Shown in pieces: positions 1-7,598 of a stretch of 29,733 nucleotides of DNA (its first letter is position 1; every line of letters begins with the position of its first letter). The translations under genes and the position numbers were made by a program. This stretch comes from a virus: positions 1 through 29,733 of IMG/VR virus record IMGVR_UViG_3300028007_000007, one strand, 5' to 3'. The notes beneath the pieces were generated by a model. The model was given only the letters and a program-made list of their open reading frames with translations. It did no database searches and was not told the origin of the DNA.

Positions 1-484
1 ACCGCGCGCGGTCCACGGTGCCGTGCCCAGGATCCCAGGAGGGGCCGGTCCGTCCGTCGGCGCCATCCGCGTCGAGCAGGATGTCGACGTGCGGGATCTG
101 TGGCTGCCCGGTGTCGTACGTCACGAAGTCGATGGACCGATCCATCCAGCGGTTGCCGCTGTCCTTGTGGAGCAGCCCCCACCGGGTCGTCCCCTCGAGC
201 GCGTTGAGCTCGTGCGCCATGCGGTTGACGAAGGCGAGCGACTGCGCCCGGCTCTCGTCGCCGAACGGCCGCGGCGACAATCCGAGTTCACGCCAGCGCC
301 GCGCGACGTACGCACCGTGGTCGGGGACCTGGACCGGAGCGGACGTCATGCCGACGATCGGCGGCAGTTCGTCCAGGAAGCCGATCGAGGCCTCCGGCGA
401 CTGCACGCGGTCGGCCTGGAGAAACGCCGGCGCCGGCGTCAGCAGAAATAGCAGCAAGAACAGAGACGCAAAGACTCGACTCAC
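1..484 (-). CDS. Exported protein of unknown function, 3' end cut by window edge
   Basis: An open frame runs from a GTG at 484 to the window edge without a stop, so about 161 residues are visible and the C-terminus is missing. The GTG has a GAGG ribosome site about 7 bases upstream. An in-frame ATG at 499 is possible but has a weaker site. The product opens with a clear Sec signal peptide: a basic start, a Leu/Phe-rich core near residues 6-16, then PAPAFLQA. The mature part contains WGLLHKDSGNRWMDRS and HVDILLDADG. I do not recognise a family. It is the last visible gene downstream of the endolysin, where phages often place lysis accessory or host-surface genes. The frame follows the codon style of its neighbours, so I take it as real. 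Confidence 0.72.
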   Translation of the reverse strand, partial: MSRVFASLFLLLFLLTPAPAFLQADRVQSPEASIGFLDELPPIVGMTSAPVQVPDHGAYVARRWRELGLSPRPFGDESRAQSLAFVNRMAHELNALEGTTRWGLLHKDSGNRWMDRSIDFVTYDTGQPQIPHVDILLDADGADGRTGPSWDPGHGTVDRAR

Positions 485-573
485 GGGACACCTCACCATT
501 CGCCGCCGGGGCTCGGCAGTTGACGAACAGCGCGCGTCCTGTGAAAGGAGGAACGGGCGCGGACGAACGCAGA

Positions 574-840
574 TCAGAACATCTTCACCTGGCGTTTGCG
601 CACGCGGCGCCGATCTCGCGGATCGTCGCCACCTGGTAGCACCAGGTCACCCTCGCGAATCAACTGGTCGAGCGCATCGCCGACGCGTGCCGTCCACCGC
701 TGCTCCACATCGGAGTGCGCGCGGTACTCCGCGGCGCGGCGGGTCTTCCCCAGCAGTCGCCGGAGCTCCGACAGGATGCGGCGGCATCCGTGGATGCGCG
801 AGCGCGGCCGCGGCGGTACCGCCTCGAAGAGATCGCTCAT
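574..840 (-). CDS. Small basic protein downstream of endolysin
   Basis: An 88-residue protein whose ATG overlaps the stop of the endolysin gene by 4 bases (ATGA), so it is translationally coupled to it. It is rich in Arg and Lys, with RVRKRQVKMF at the C-terminus and a helical middle (RILSELRRLLGKTRRAAEYRAH). There is no signal peptide, membrane segment or cysteine pair. I do not recognise a family. The position suggests a lysis-cassette accessory or a small nucleic-acid-binding protein, but no motif shows either. It is not a spanin: it lacks both a lipobox and a transmembrane anchor. Confidence 0.7.
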   Translation of the reverse strand: MSDLFEAVPPRPRSRIHGCRRILSELRRLLGKTRRAAEYRAHSDVEQRWTARVGDALDQLIREGDLVLPGGDDPRDRRRVRKRQVKMF

Positions 841-1391
841 CGCGGCCCCGGGTCCACGCCGGTGCGGATCATGTGACAGACGCGATCGGCGCGACCGCGC
901 TTCCCCCCGAGCCCGTCGTCGACCTGACGCGCCCAGAGCGAATCCATCATGTGAAACGCGCAGGCGTCCCAGCAGGCCTGCGCCAGGCGCGGATCCGTCT
1001 GCGCGAGCGCGAGTCGACCCGCAGCGATCGCGCTGGTGAACGCGGCGGCGCGGGTGGCGCCCAGGTTGAACACGAAGTCGATGATCGCCCGCTGCCGGAC
1101 CGCCCCGAGCTGGTCGTACCGGGGCAGGCGCTCGCGGATCTGCGCCTCGAACGTGGGGATGTCTCTCCGGAGCACCGTCAGGGCATCCTCGCGGGTCAGG
1201 CGCCCGGCGCGCAGATCCTCGATCGTGACGCTGCGGCCAAGCGCCCGCTGCAGCGGGATCAGTCCGCGGTCCGACACGTTGTACCCGACGCCCCACGTCA
1301 GCTTGCCGCTCGTGCACAGGTACAGCGTCAGGCGGAGGCCTTCGTGCTGGATCAGCTGCGCCTCGAGCGCCGCGTAGTCCTGCGGTGTCAT
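837..1391 (-). CDS. Endolysin, T4-type lysozyme (GH24 muramidase)
   Basis: A 184-residue N-acetylmuramidase expected to cut the MurNAc-GlcNAc bond of host peptidoglycan at lysis. The N-terminus carries the family signature HEGLRLTLYLCTSGKLTWGVGYN. Aligned by eye to T4 lysozyme (Glu11, Asp20, Thr26), the catalytic positions are Glu17, Cys26 and Thr32. Cys in place of Asp is known in active family members such as P1 Lyz. The helical C-terminal lobe contains the expected RQRAIIDFVFNLG region. The length is normal for a single-domain enzyme. There is no signal peptide or signal-arrest-release segment, so it should depend on a holin for access to the wall. The ATG overlaps the upstream holin-like gene by 4 bases. 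Confidence 0.95.
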   Translation of the reverse strand: MTPQDYAALEAQLIQHEGLRLTLYLCTSGKLTWGVGYNVSDRGLIPLQRALGRSVTIEDLRAGRLTREDALTVLRRDIPTFEAQIRERLPRYDQLGAVRQRAIIDFVFNLGATRAAAFTSAIAAGRLALAQTDPRLAQACWDACAFHMMDSLWARQVDDGLGGKRGRADRVCHMIRTGVDPGPR

Positions 1392-1768
1392 ACGGTCGCC
1401 CCAGGCGGCAACAGCCGCGTGGTCTCGATCGCGCGCGCGAGCCGCGCGTTGGTCGCCTCAGACGCCGTGAGGGCCGCCGTGTTTTTCTCCACCAGGACGA
1501 CGAGGATCTGCATCCGTTCGTCCTTCGCCGCGTCCTGCCGGCGGTGTTCGCGCTGAATCCACCAGAACAGCACGAGGCAGACGATCGTCAGCCCTCCCTG
1601 GGTCAGTGCGTACTTAAAGAGCTGCTCGTCCATGGGTCCCCCGCTCGCCGTGGTCCGCCCGTCCTCGGCTGCCGGTGTCACCGCTGCAGCGGGGATCTGG
1701 GCGGACGACGCCGCGGGCTGGCTGAAGGCCAGACCCAGGAGAGCGCCGGCGAAGAGGAGCGCACGCAT
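1388..1768 (-). CDS. Holin-like membrane protein, possible dual start
   Basis: Taken from the ATG at 1768 this is a 126-residue protein. It has an N-terminal signal-like stretch (MRALLFAGALLGLAFSQ, then PAASSAQ), a transmembrane helix near residues 58-70 (LTIVCLVLFWWI), and a charged helical tail (EHRRQDAAKDERMQ). A second in-frame ATG at 1633 gives an 81-residue form starting MDEQLFKYAL, and it has a stronger GGGGGA ribosome site 3 bases upstream. The short form matches the general build of small phage holins or XhlA-like proteins: one membrane helix plus coiled coil. It lies directly before the endolysin, with which it overlaps by 4 bases. The holin role rests on topology and position, not on a family motif. 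A GTG at 1786 would extend it by six residues but has less support. Confidence 0.75.
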   Translation of the reverse strand: MRALLFAGALLGLAFSQPAASSAQIPAAAVTPAAEDGRTTASGGPMDEQLFKYALTQGGLTIVCLVLFWWIQREHRRQDAAKDERMQILVVLVEKNTAALTASEATNARLARAIETTRLLPPGATV

Positions 1769-1785
1769 TTCTCGATCGTCAGTCA

Positions 1786-1812
1786 CAAAATCGGTCGCCG
1801 GGGCGCGCCGAT
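1786..1812 (-). terminator. Possible intrinsic terminator before the lysis genes
   Basis: In the transcript sense (minus strand) ATCGG pairs with CCGAT around a GC-rich loop and is followed directly by TTTTG. It falls in the 64-base gap between the large tail protein gene (ends 1851) and the holin-like gene. The stem is short, so this is a weak terminator or attenuator at best. Confidence 0.35.
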
Positions 1813-1850
1813 GCGGACAGTTTCAGGTTCGGTACCTCAGGAACGGCAAG

Positions 1851-3545
1851 TTACGTTCCGAGCCGGTCCAGGAGGTAACGCTTCTCGTCGGCCGACAGGA
1901 TCACCAGCTCCGTCGACTGTCCGAGCTTGTTCCGCAACACCGTTGGCAGGTCCGTCGCGCCGCCCCGCCAATAGTCGAACCGGTTGGGCCGCGCGGGATT
2001 GGCCTCGAGGAAGGCCCGCGCCCAGGCGCGCAGCACTGGATGGTCGATCATGCCCGTCGGCCGACGGTCCGCGAACGGCATGACACAGACGATCGGGAAC
2101 TCCCGAATCCACCGCTCGTAGAGCGGCATGCACTCGACGATCTCCGCCACGGTCGCGCGACCGTTGCGCGTGAAGAAGGCCGGGGTGAGCGCCAGGGAGG
2201 TCCCCCACTGCGCGACCCGGTGCAGCATCGCGGTCACCCGCAGGTCGAAGGTCGCGAGGGGCTCGCCGGGATCCCGGTACGCCATCACCGACGGCCACAC
2301 CCGTGCCGACATCCAGGCGGGCCGCTGCAGGGGCCAGTCCTCGGCGCGCATCTTGTCGAGATACGCGATGACCGGCTTCTCCGGCCAGCCCAGCGCCACC
2401 TCGACCTTCTGCTCGAGCGTCGGGAGATCGGCCGCGTGCACGAACCACGCGATCGTGGTGTTGATGTGCACTGCGTCGATCGGCTCCTCGACCGCGACGA
2501 TCATCGGCTGACCCAAGCGCCGCACGCGGTCGAGCTCCGCGTGGATGCGGCCGGGGTGCTCGCGGTCGTCCCCCTCGACGTACACCGCGTTGCCGACGTG
2601 GTCCTCGATCGGCGTGTCACCGTACCGGTGCGAGTGGGTCTTGAACGGCGCGATCCACAGTTTCCGCGGCCAGGGACGGACCGCCGGAACCGGAACCGGT
2701 ACCGGCGCCTCGAGGAGCGCCACCATCGGGGCGCCGAGATCCTGCACGCGCACCTCCTGCTCGCCGGGTCGTGCGCCGGCGAAGACGGACCAGCAGACCA
2801 GCGCCTGCCCGTCGACGTCGCGCAGCTGCAGGCCGAACGCGCCGGCGTCCGGCCGCTGCACGAACGGGTACACGTATCCGCGGGTCGGGTCATCGGCCCG
2901 CCGAAGGACGACTTGGTAGCCGAGCTGATACGTCAGCCACCAGGTCCCCGCGACCTCGGCCAGGCGCACCAGGTTGGCGCCCTGCGGCAGCCCGACCGGT
3001 TGCGGGACACCGACGAAGTGCCAGCGGCCATCGTGCGTGCCGAAGACCGCGCGCCCGTCGCCGAGCAGCGTGAGGCTGTGCACCACGCCGGCGTAGAGTT
3101 CGACATCGTGGCCGTTCGGGTAGCGGAGCCGCACCGGGAAGTTGCGGAAGTCGGTGTACGCGATCGCGCCGTCCGGCCCCACGTCGTGCACGAACAGGCC
3201 AGGGTCGGCCCAGCCCGTCGACGCGAGCAGGCCGTCGCGGCTGGACGACACCGCCCACACGCCGCCGCCCGCTGCCCCGGCGTTTGCGCCACGCGGCGCG
3301 ACGGGGGTTACCGTCTGGGTGCGCTGGTCGTACAGCGCGATGCAGAGCCCCTGCGGATCCGTGCCCGCGGTCGGCGGGTCGAGCCGCGCGACGAGGACCG
3401 CGGTGTCCACGTCGTCGAGCCAGCCGACCGCGCCGGCGTCGGCCAGCCGGCTCCCAGCGTGCGTCGCCGACAGCGGCACGTTGGTGATCGACACCGGCCC
3501 CCACGTGCCGGCGAGCACGTCACCGCGACGGTTCGGATGCGCCAT
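1851..3545 (-). CDS. Large tail-region protein, propeller-like N-half and barrel-like C-half
   Basis: A 564-residue protein. The ATG at 3545 is chosen over the in-frame start at 3590 because it has a GTAGGAG ribosome site at good spacing. The N-terminal half (about 1-280) is a run of short beta-rich units with Trp/Gly turns such as GVWAVSSSRDGLL, GRAVFGTHDGRWHFVG and GTWWLTYQL, which looks like a beta-propeller. A proline run (APVPVPVPAVRPWPRK) links it to a C-terminal half. Alternating hydrophobic strands there (MIVAVEE, VIAYLDK, WPSVMAY, SLALTPAFF, FPIVCVMPF) suggest a glycosidase-like alpha/beta barrel. This is inference: I cannot name a family or assign catalytic residues. It follows the fibre genes and precedes the lysis genes, a typical place for receptor-binding or capsule-degrading proteins. 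Confidence 0.85.
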   Translation of the reverse strand: MAHPNRRGDVLAGTWGPVSITNVPLSATHAGSRLADAGAVGWLDDVDTAVLVARLDPPTAGTDPQGLCIALYDQRTQTVTPVAPRGANAGAAGGGVWAVSSSRDGLLASTGWADPGLFVHDVGPDGAIAYTDFRNFPVRLRYPNGHDVELYAGVVHSLTLLGDGRAVFGTHDGRWHFVGVPQPVGLPQGANLVRLAEVAGTWWLTYQLGYQVVLRRADDPTRGYVYPFVQRPDAGAFGLQLRDVDGQALVCWSVFAGARPGEQEVRVQDLGAPMVALLEAPVPVPVPAVRPWPRKLWIAPFKTHSHRYGDTPIEDHVGNAVYVEGDDREHPGRIHAELDRVRRLGQPMIVAVEEPIDAVHINTTIAWFVHAADLPTLEQKVEVALGWPEKPVIAYLDKMRAEDWPLQRPAWMSARVWPSVMAYRDPGEPLATFDLRVTAMLHRVAQWGTSLALTPAFFTRNGRATVAEIVECMPLYERWIREFPIVCVMPFADRRPTGMIDHPVLRAWARAFLEANPARPNRFDYWRGGATDLPTVLRNKLGQSTELVILSADEKRYLLDRLGT

Positions 3546-3611
3546 CTGAGCTCCTACCTTTGCTTGGGGCCTACCCGAGAGGCGAGACAATGAGCATGAG
3601 TGGTCGCGGCC

Positions 3612-3896
3612 CTATTGCGGCATCGTGCCGCCCACGGCTTCGATCGCGATCTGCTGCTGCTCCGGCGTGGCCACGTCGAATTTCTCCAACAGCTCATTGG
3701 TCACGCGTTCCTTGTAGCGGCGGAGCATCGCGCTGACGTATTCGCCGATGCGGCCCTCGAGGTGCTCGCGGGCCGTGATCGCGCGGCCTTCCGTCCGGCT
3801 CGCCTCCTGCGCGGCGAACGCGAGGGCGCGCTGCTCCTTCGGGCCAAACGCGATTTGGACGGTGAGCGGGTTGATACCGACGATCGTGATCTCCAT
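3612..3896 (-). CDS. Small helical protein paired with fibre B
   Basis: A 94-residue protein starting at the ATG at 3896, which has an AGAGG ribosome site about 8 bases upstream. It begins with a short beta-like segment (MEITIVGINPLTVQIAF), then a long charged helix (EHLEGRIGEYVSAMLRRYKE) and a helical C-terminus (VATPEQQQIAIEAVGG). It starts 11 bases after the stop of fibre B. A protein of almost the same size and layout (95 residues, at 16149-16436) follows fibre A at the same spacing, so the two probably share a role. Fibre assembly chaperones and tail-length helical bundles are candidates, but no motif decides this. Confidence 0.8.
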   Translation of the reverse strand: MEITIVGINPLTVQIAFGPKEQRALAFAAQEASRTEGRAITAREHLEGRIGEYVSAMLRRYKERVTNELLEKFDVATPEQQQIAIEAVGGTMPQ

Positions 3897-3907
3897 GTGG
3901 AGTCCTC

Positions 3908-5794
3908 TCACTGAATCTCGAACGTGATCTGCCCGATCACGTCGGTGCTGTTGGTGGCGGTCGACCAGTTCGCGGCGGTGCGCTTGTTGAACACAATGAG
4001 CGTGCCCCCGCTACCTACCGACGCGTACGCGTCCACGATCGTGCCCGCGTCCGCCGCATAGCCGATGGGCACGAGCGTGCTGCGGGCGGCCGTGAAGCCG
4101 CCCGGGATCGCGACGCGCAGCGCGCCAGGCGCCGCGCTCACGCTGGTCGACGTGAGCCGATACGTCACCGTCATGGTCTTGCCGACGAGCGTGTAGCCGA
4201 GTACCTCCTGGTCGGCACTCTCCACCGTCCACGTCCCTGCCGACGCCGAAAAGTGGCCGCTGTTGTACGCGACCGACTGCCATTCGCCGAGTGGCGTCGC
4301 GCGGTTCCGCTCCGTGATGGCGCTCGACGTGGAGAGCGCGCCCGTGATACTCGTCGTGCCCGTAAGCGCGATCTGATCGGCCACGAGCTGGGCGGCGGAA
4401 ACGGTGTTGCTCGACAGGCTCGTGAGCGTGAGCGAGGCCCAGTTCGACGGCGTGGGCCCCACGCTGTAGCTCCGCGCGCGCAGGATGATCCGGCCTTGCG
4501 ACGCGCCGAACGCCGGCGCGAGGTCGTTTTCCAAATAGAGATCCGTCAGACCTGATCCGGCGACGGAATAGAGGTCGAAGACCCCGCTGTGATTCGACGG
4601 CCGCGCGAACTTCAGCGCGTTGCTCGACAGGTAACTCGCCGCGGTGCCGAGGGTGATGTCGGGACCGGTGATCACGGCGCTCCCGCTGGCGTCAAGGCTG
4701 ATCTTCGTGGTGGATCCGTGGCCGATGCGGAGGCCATTCGTCGGATCGATCTTGATCCACGCCGCGGCCGGATCTCCAGCAGCGAGGCCGAAGACGCGCG
4801 AGCTGTACCCGAAGAATCCGTCGAGATTGCCCACGACGACGCGTGGCGTGAACGCGTCGTGGGTCACCCCCTGCTGCCCCCAGATCGTGCGGGGCCCAGC
4901 CGCGAGGTGCGCGATCCGCCCATCCCCAGCCGAGCCCAGCACCAAGAACGGCGTGCCGGCCGCCCACTCCGGGTCGGTCCCATGCGCGCCGGCGAGATCG
5001 CGCGTGACGGCGTAGGTGGTGCCGCTGACGAGCGCGCCCACCTGCAGGTACTCGACCTTGACGTCGCCGCTGGTGTCGTGCGCGCGGATTTCCACCCAGT
5101 CGGTCGCCGTCATCGACCGGCCGAAATCGATGCTCGTGTCCGACGGCGTCACCAGCGACGCAAGGGTCCCCGCCCCTTTGCCGATGATGTTGTAGCCGCC
5201 GAAGATCGTTTGCGTCGACGCGCTGAACACCAGCGAATGCAGCTGCCCGATCCACGCCTCGCGCCAGATGCGATCCGCACGACCCACATGGAACGCGTCG
5301 TGAGTGGCCGGCATCAGATGCGCCCCGATCGGCCCGAGAAACTGCAGATCCAGCGTCGACTCGCTGCCGCTCGTGTTCCGCACGGCCCAGTTCAGCCACC
5401 CGCTGCCGGACTTGTTCAGCAGCCAGGCGCCATCGCTCCCGATATAGAGCCCCTGACGCGCGAATACATTGCCGGTCGCGTCCACCGAGCCAGAAGCGCT
5501 GAGATCGGTCAGATTCGCCGACCCGACGAGCACGCCGTTGGCATCGGTTAATGCGCGCCACGCGCCGGCGATGTGCTGGTACCACTGCCCGGTGTCGGTG
5601 CGGAAGTACATGCTGCCGGACGGCGCCGAGGCCGAGGGTGCGCCCGAGCCGCTGTGGAGCGTCGCGGCGGGCGACCCAAGATAGATCCGCGAGACATCGA
5701 TCTCGGGCGCCTGCGCCAGCGCCGGCGCCGCCGCTGCGCACATGACGAGCGCGAGCAGGGCGCCTCTACACACGTTCAGATTGCACGAGCGCAT
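3908..5794 (-). CDS. Tail fibre-like protein B with signal peptide
   Basis: A 628-residue Ser/Thr/Gly/Ala-rich protein of fibre type. The N-terminus is a textbook Sec signal peptide: RSCNLNVCR, then a hydrophobic LLALVMCAAAAPALAQ, with predicted cleavage at ALA-Q. Next come the phage-fibre segment PSGSMYFRTDTGQWY and many short repeats (GNVFARQGLYIGSDGAW, GRADRIWREAWIGQL, TKISLDASGSAVITG) typical of beta-helical or triple-stranded fibres. The C-terminus (about 490-628) is beta-rich and less repetitive, as expected for a tip or receptor-binding domain. The ATG at 5794 has GGAG 9 bases upstream and lies 29 bases inside the hub gene. An export signal on a virion fibre is unusual. Confidence 0.85.
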   Translation of the reverse strand: MRSCNLNVCRGALLALVMCAAAAPALAQAPEIDVSRIYLGSPAATLHSGSGAPSASAPSGSMYFRTDTGQWYQHIAGAWRALTDANGVLVGSANLTDLSASGSVDATGNVFARQGLYIGSDGAWLLNKSGSGWLNWAVRNTSGSESTLDLQFLGPIGAHLMPATHDAFHVGRADRIWREAWIGQLHSLVFSASTQTIFGGYNIIGKGAGTLASLVTPSDTSIDFGRSMTATDWVEIRAHDTSGDVKVEYLQVGALVSGTTYAVTRDLAGAHGTDPEWAAGTPFLVLGSAGDGRIAHLAAGPRTIWGQQGVTHDAFTPRVVVGNLDGFFGYSSRVFGLAAGDPAAAWIKIDPTNGLRIGHGSTTKISLDASGSAVITGPDITLGTAASYLSSNALKFARPSNHSGVFDLYSVAGSGLTDLYLENDLAPAFGASQGRIILRARSYSVGPTPSNWASLTLTSLSSNTVSAAQLVADQIALTGTTSITGALSTSSAITERNRATPLGEWQSVAYNSGHFSASAGTWTVESADQEVLGYTLVGKTMTVTYRLTSTSVSAAPGALRVAIPGGFTAARSTLVPIGYAADAGTIVDAYASVGSGGTLIVFNKRTAANWSTATNSTDVIGQITFEIQ

Positions 5795-7598
5795 ACGCGG
5801 ACACTCCGTTCGTATCGGTGATCACGTCGAGCCGGTACCGTTTGCCGGCCTCCTCGGTGACCAGGAATTCGGTTTCGATGAGGACCTGCGGCGTGACCGC
5901 AGTGACCCAGCTCGATTCAACATCTGTTCCGTCGGTGAGGTTGTGCCACCGCACCTTCACCGCAACGCCGGCTGCCCGGGCGCCGAGTGCCGCGCGAATT
6001 CGCCGCGTACCGGTGGCGCGCGCGACGTGTGGGAGCCAGCCGACGATCGGCGTCCAGGCGGGCGGTGCCCCCATGGGCACCGCCATCTCCCTTGAGCCGC
6101 CGTGGAAGACGGAGGCGACATCTCCACCGGTCACGACGGTCACGCCTCCCGGCGGCGCCGCGGCATTCGAGCCGCCGCCCGCCGACCAGCCGGCGTAGGT
6201 GTCTTTCCAGGACGTGCGTGGCCACACCGTGCCGGAGATGGCTGTGACGTACCAGACGGGCCGGAACGGTTTCGGGCGACGCACGCGCACGTTCGTGATG
6301 AGGTGCGTGCCCGTCGCGCCGCGCGCCGGCGCTTCAATCGTCTGCGTCTGCCCCTTCCGCAATCCTGGGCGGCGGGTGGCGTAGGTGACACGAGAGTAGG
6401 AGGACTGCACGGCCCGGGCGAGATACGCTGCGGCAAACAGCTGGGCGACGTCGGCGGTGTAGACGTCCTCGCGGACGACCAGCGCCTCCCAGACGCCGAC
6501 GCCCGGCTTCGCCTGCTCGACCGCGTCGTCGACGACGACCTCATTGCCGAGCCCGGCGTCGAGGCCGAACAGGAGCGTCGACGTCGGTCCGCCGCCCTCG
6601 GTGAACCACCCCGCGCCGCCCGACGTGGAGTCCACGCCGATGTTGTTGCCGGCGCTGCCCGGCGTGAGGGCCACGACGCGCAGCGCAGTCGCGTGTTGAA
6701 AGTAGGCGGACACCTGCGTGTGCACGGCCGTGGCCGCCGAATAGAGCACTCCAGCCCCCACGCGATCCGCTGACGCGATCGCCAGCATCAGGTGAGACAG
6801 GCTCTCGTGCAGGTCTGGTCCAATCAGCACGCTGCCGCTGGAGCCCTGGAGTTCGTCGTGAAACGTATAGGTGCGCGAGCCGATCGTCACCTGGTCCCCA
6901 TCGACGACGTTCCCGCCGCCCCCGTAAAAGGCATAGGCTGCGAGCGCGGCGAAGGTGTAGCGCAGCCGGATCCGGTTTCCGTAGTCCAGGTCGACGCGCT
7001 CAACCTCGAGGTCACCGTAGACGTTGCCGTCACCTTCGACGATCGCGAACGGCGCGGGGTCGGTGCCAGGCAGAAACATCCGCACCGCGAGCGTGGGACT
7101 CACGTCGAGCGCGTAGCCAGTCACCATTTCCAAGTCCCCGGCGATGTCGGCGCCGCGGGTCGGCTCGGGATACGGCATCTCCGGCAGGTCGAGAGGCCCA
7201 TCCACCTGTGCCGGATCGAGCTCGAGCCCGTGCCCTGAGAAAAACGACACCAGCCACTGGAGCTTCGTTTTCAGTGACCCTGCCGGCATCGTGCCGGTGA
7301 CGTAGAGACGGTCGAAGATCGCGACGGCGTCGAGCGCCGTCACGTGGGTTTCCACCGGCGTCAGGCCGACGCCTCCAACGCCTGCCGACCGCGGCGTGTC
7401 AATCGTGCCGCGCGCGATCGGCACGCCGTTCTCGCGGACGAGTACCGTTTGCCGCTCGGCGGGAATGAACGACGCGTCACCGGAGGGGACATCAAAGGCG
7501 ATACTCCCGCGGCCGTCGAGATCCCACTCCACATCCAGTGACGTGGCGACGAACGGCCGGACGACGCCGTTGATCTCGATCTCATGGTCGACCGGCAT
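5766..7598 (-). CDS. Baseplate/tail hub-like protein
   Basis: A 610-residue protein starting at an ATG that shares one base with the tape measure stop (TGATG). The N-terminus (1-110: EIEINGVVRPF, VLVRENGVPIARG, VTALDAVAIFDR) resembles the beta-barrel hub domains of siphophage tail proteins. An inserted domain at about 228-352 contains the phage pattern GDQVTIGSRTYTFHDEL followed by a small helical/beta unit ending LLFGLDAG. The stretch FAAAYLARAV and RRPGLRKGQTQTIEAP match hub proteins in style. Position right after the tape measure supports a hub or distal tail role. The C-terminal 140 residues are beta-rich and may bind the fibres. The exact family is not certain. Confidence 0.82.
   Translation of the reverse strand: MPVDHEIEINGVVRPFVATSLDVEWDLDGRGSIAFDVPSGDASFIPAERQTVLVRENGVPIARGTIDTPRSAGVGGVGLTPVETHVTALDAVAIFDRLYVTGTMPAGSLKTKLQWLVSFFSGHGLELDPAQVDGPLDLPEMPYPEPTRGADIAGDLEMVTGYALDVSPTLAVRMFLPGTDPAPFAIVEGDGNVYGDLEVERVDLDYGNRIRLRYTFAALAAYAFYGGGGNVVDGDQVTIGSRTYTFHDELQGSSGSVLIGPDLHESLSHLMLAIASADRVGAGVLYSAATAVHTQVSAYFQHATALRVVALTPGSAGNNIGVDSTSGGAGWFTEGGGPTSTLLFGLDAGLGNEVVVDDAVEQAKPGVGVWEALVVREDVYTADVAQLFAAAYLARAVQSSYSRVTYATRRPGLRKGQTQTIEAPARGATGTHLITNVRVRRPKPFRPVWYVTAISGTVWPRTSWKDTYAGWSAGGGSNAAAPPGGVTVVTGGDVASVFHGGSREMAVPMGAPPAWTPIVGWLPHVARATGTRRIRAALGARAAGVAVKVRWHNLTDGTDVESSWVTAVTPQVLIETEFLVTEEAGKRYRLDVITDTNGVSAYALVQSERV

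Noticed and set aside
1632-3593. Plus-strand open frame of 653 codons opposite the large tail protein
   Set aside because: Antisense shadow with Arg/His/Val-rich composition. The minus-strand gene has a good ribosome site and protein-like sequence.
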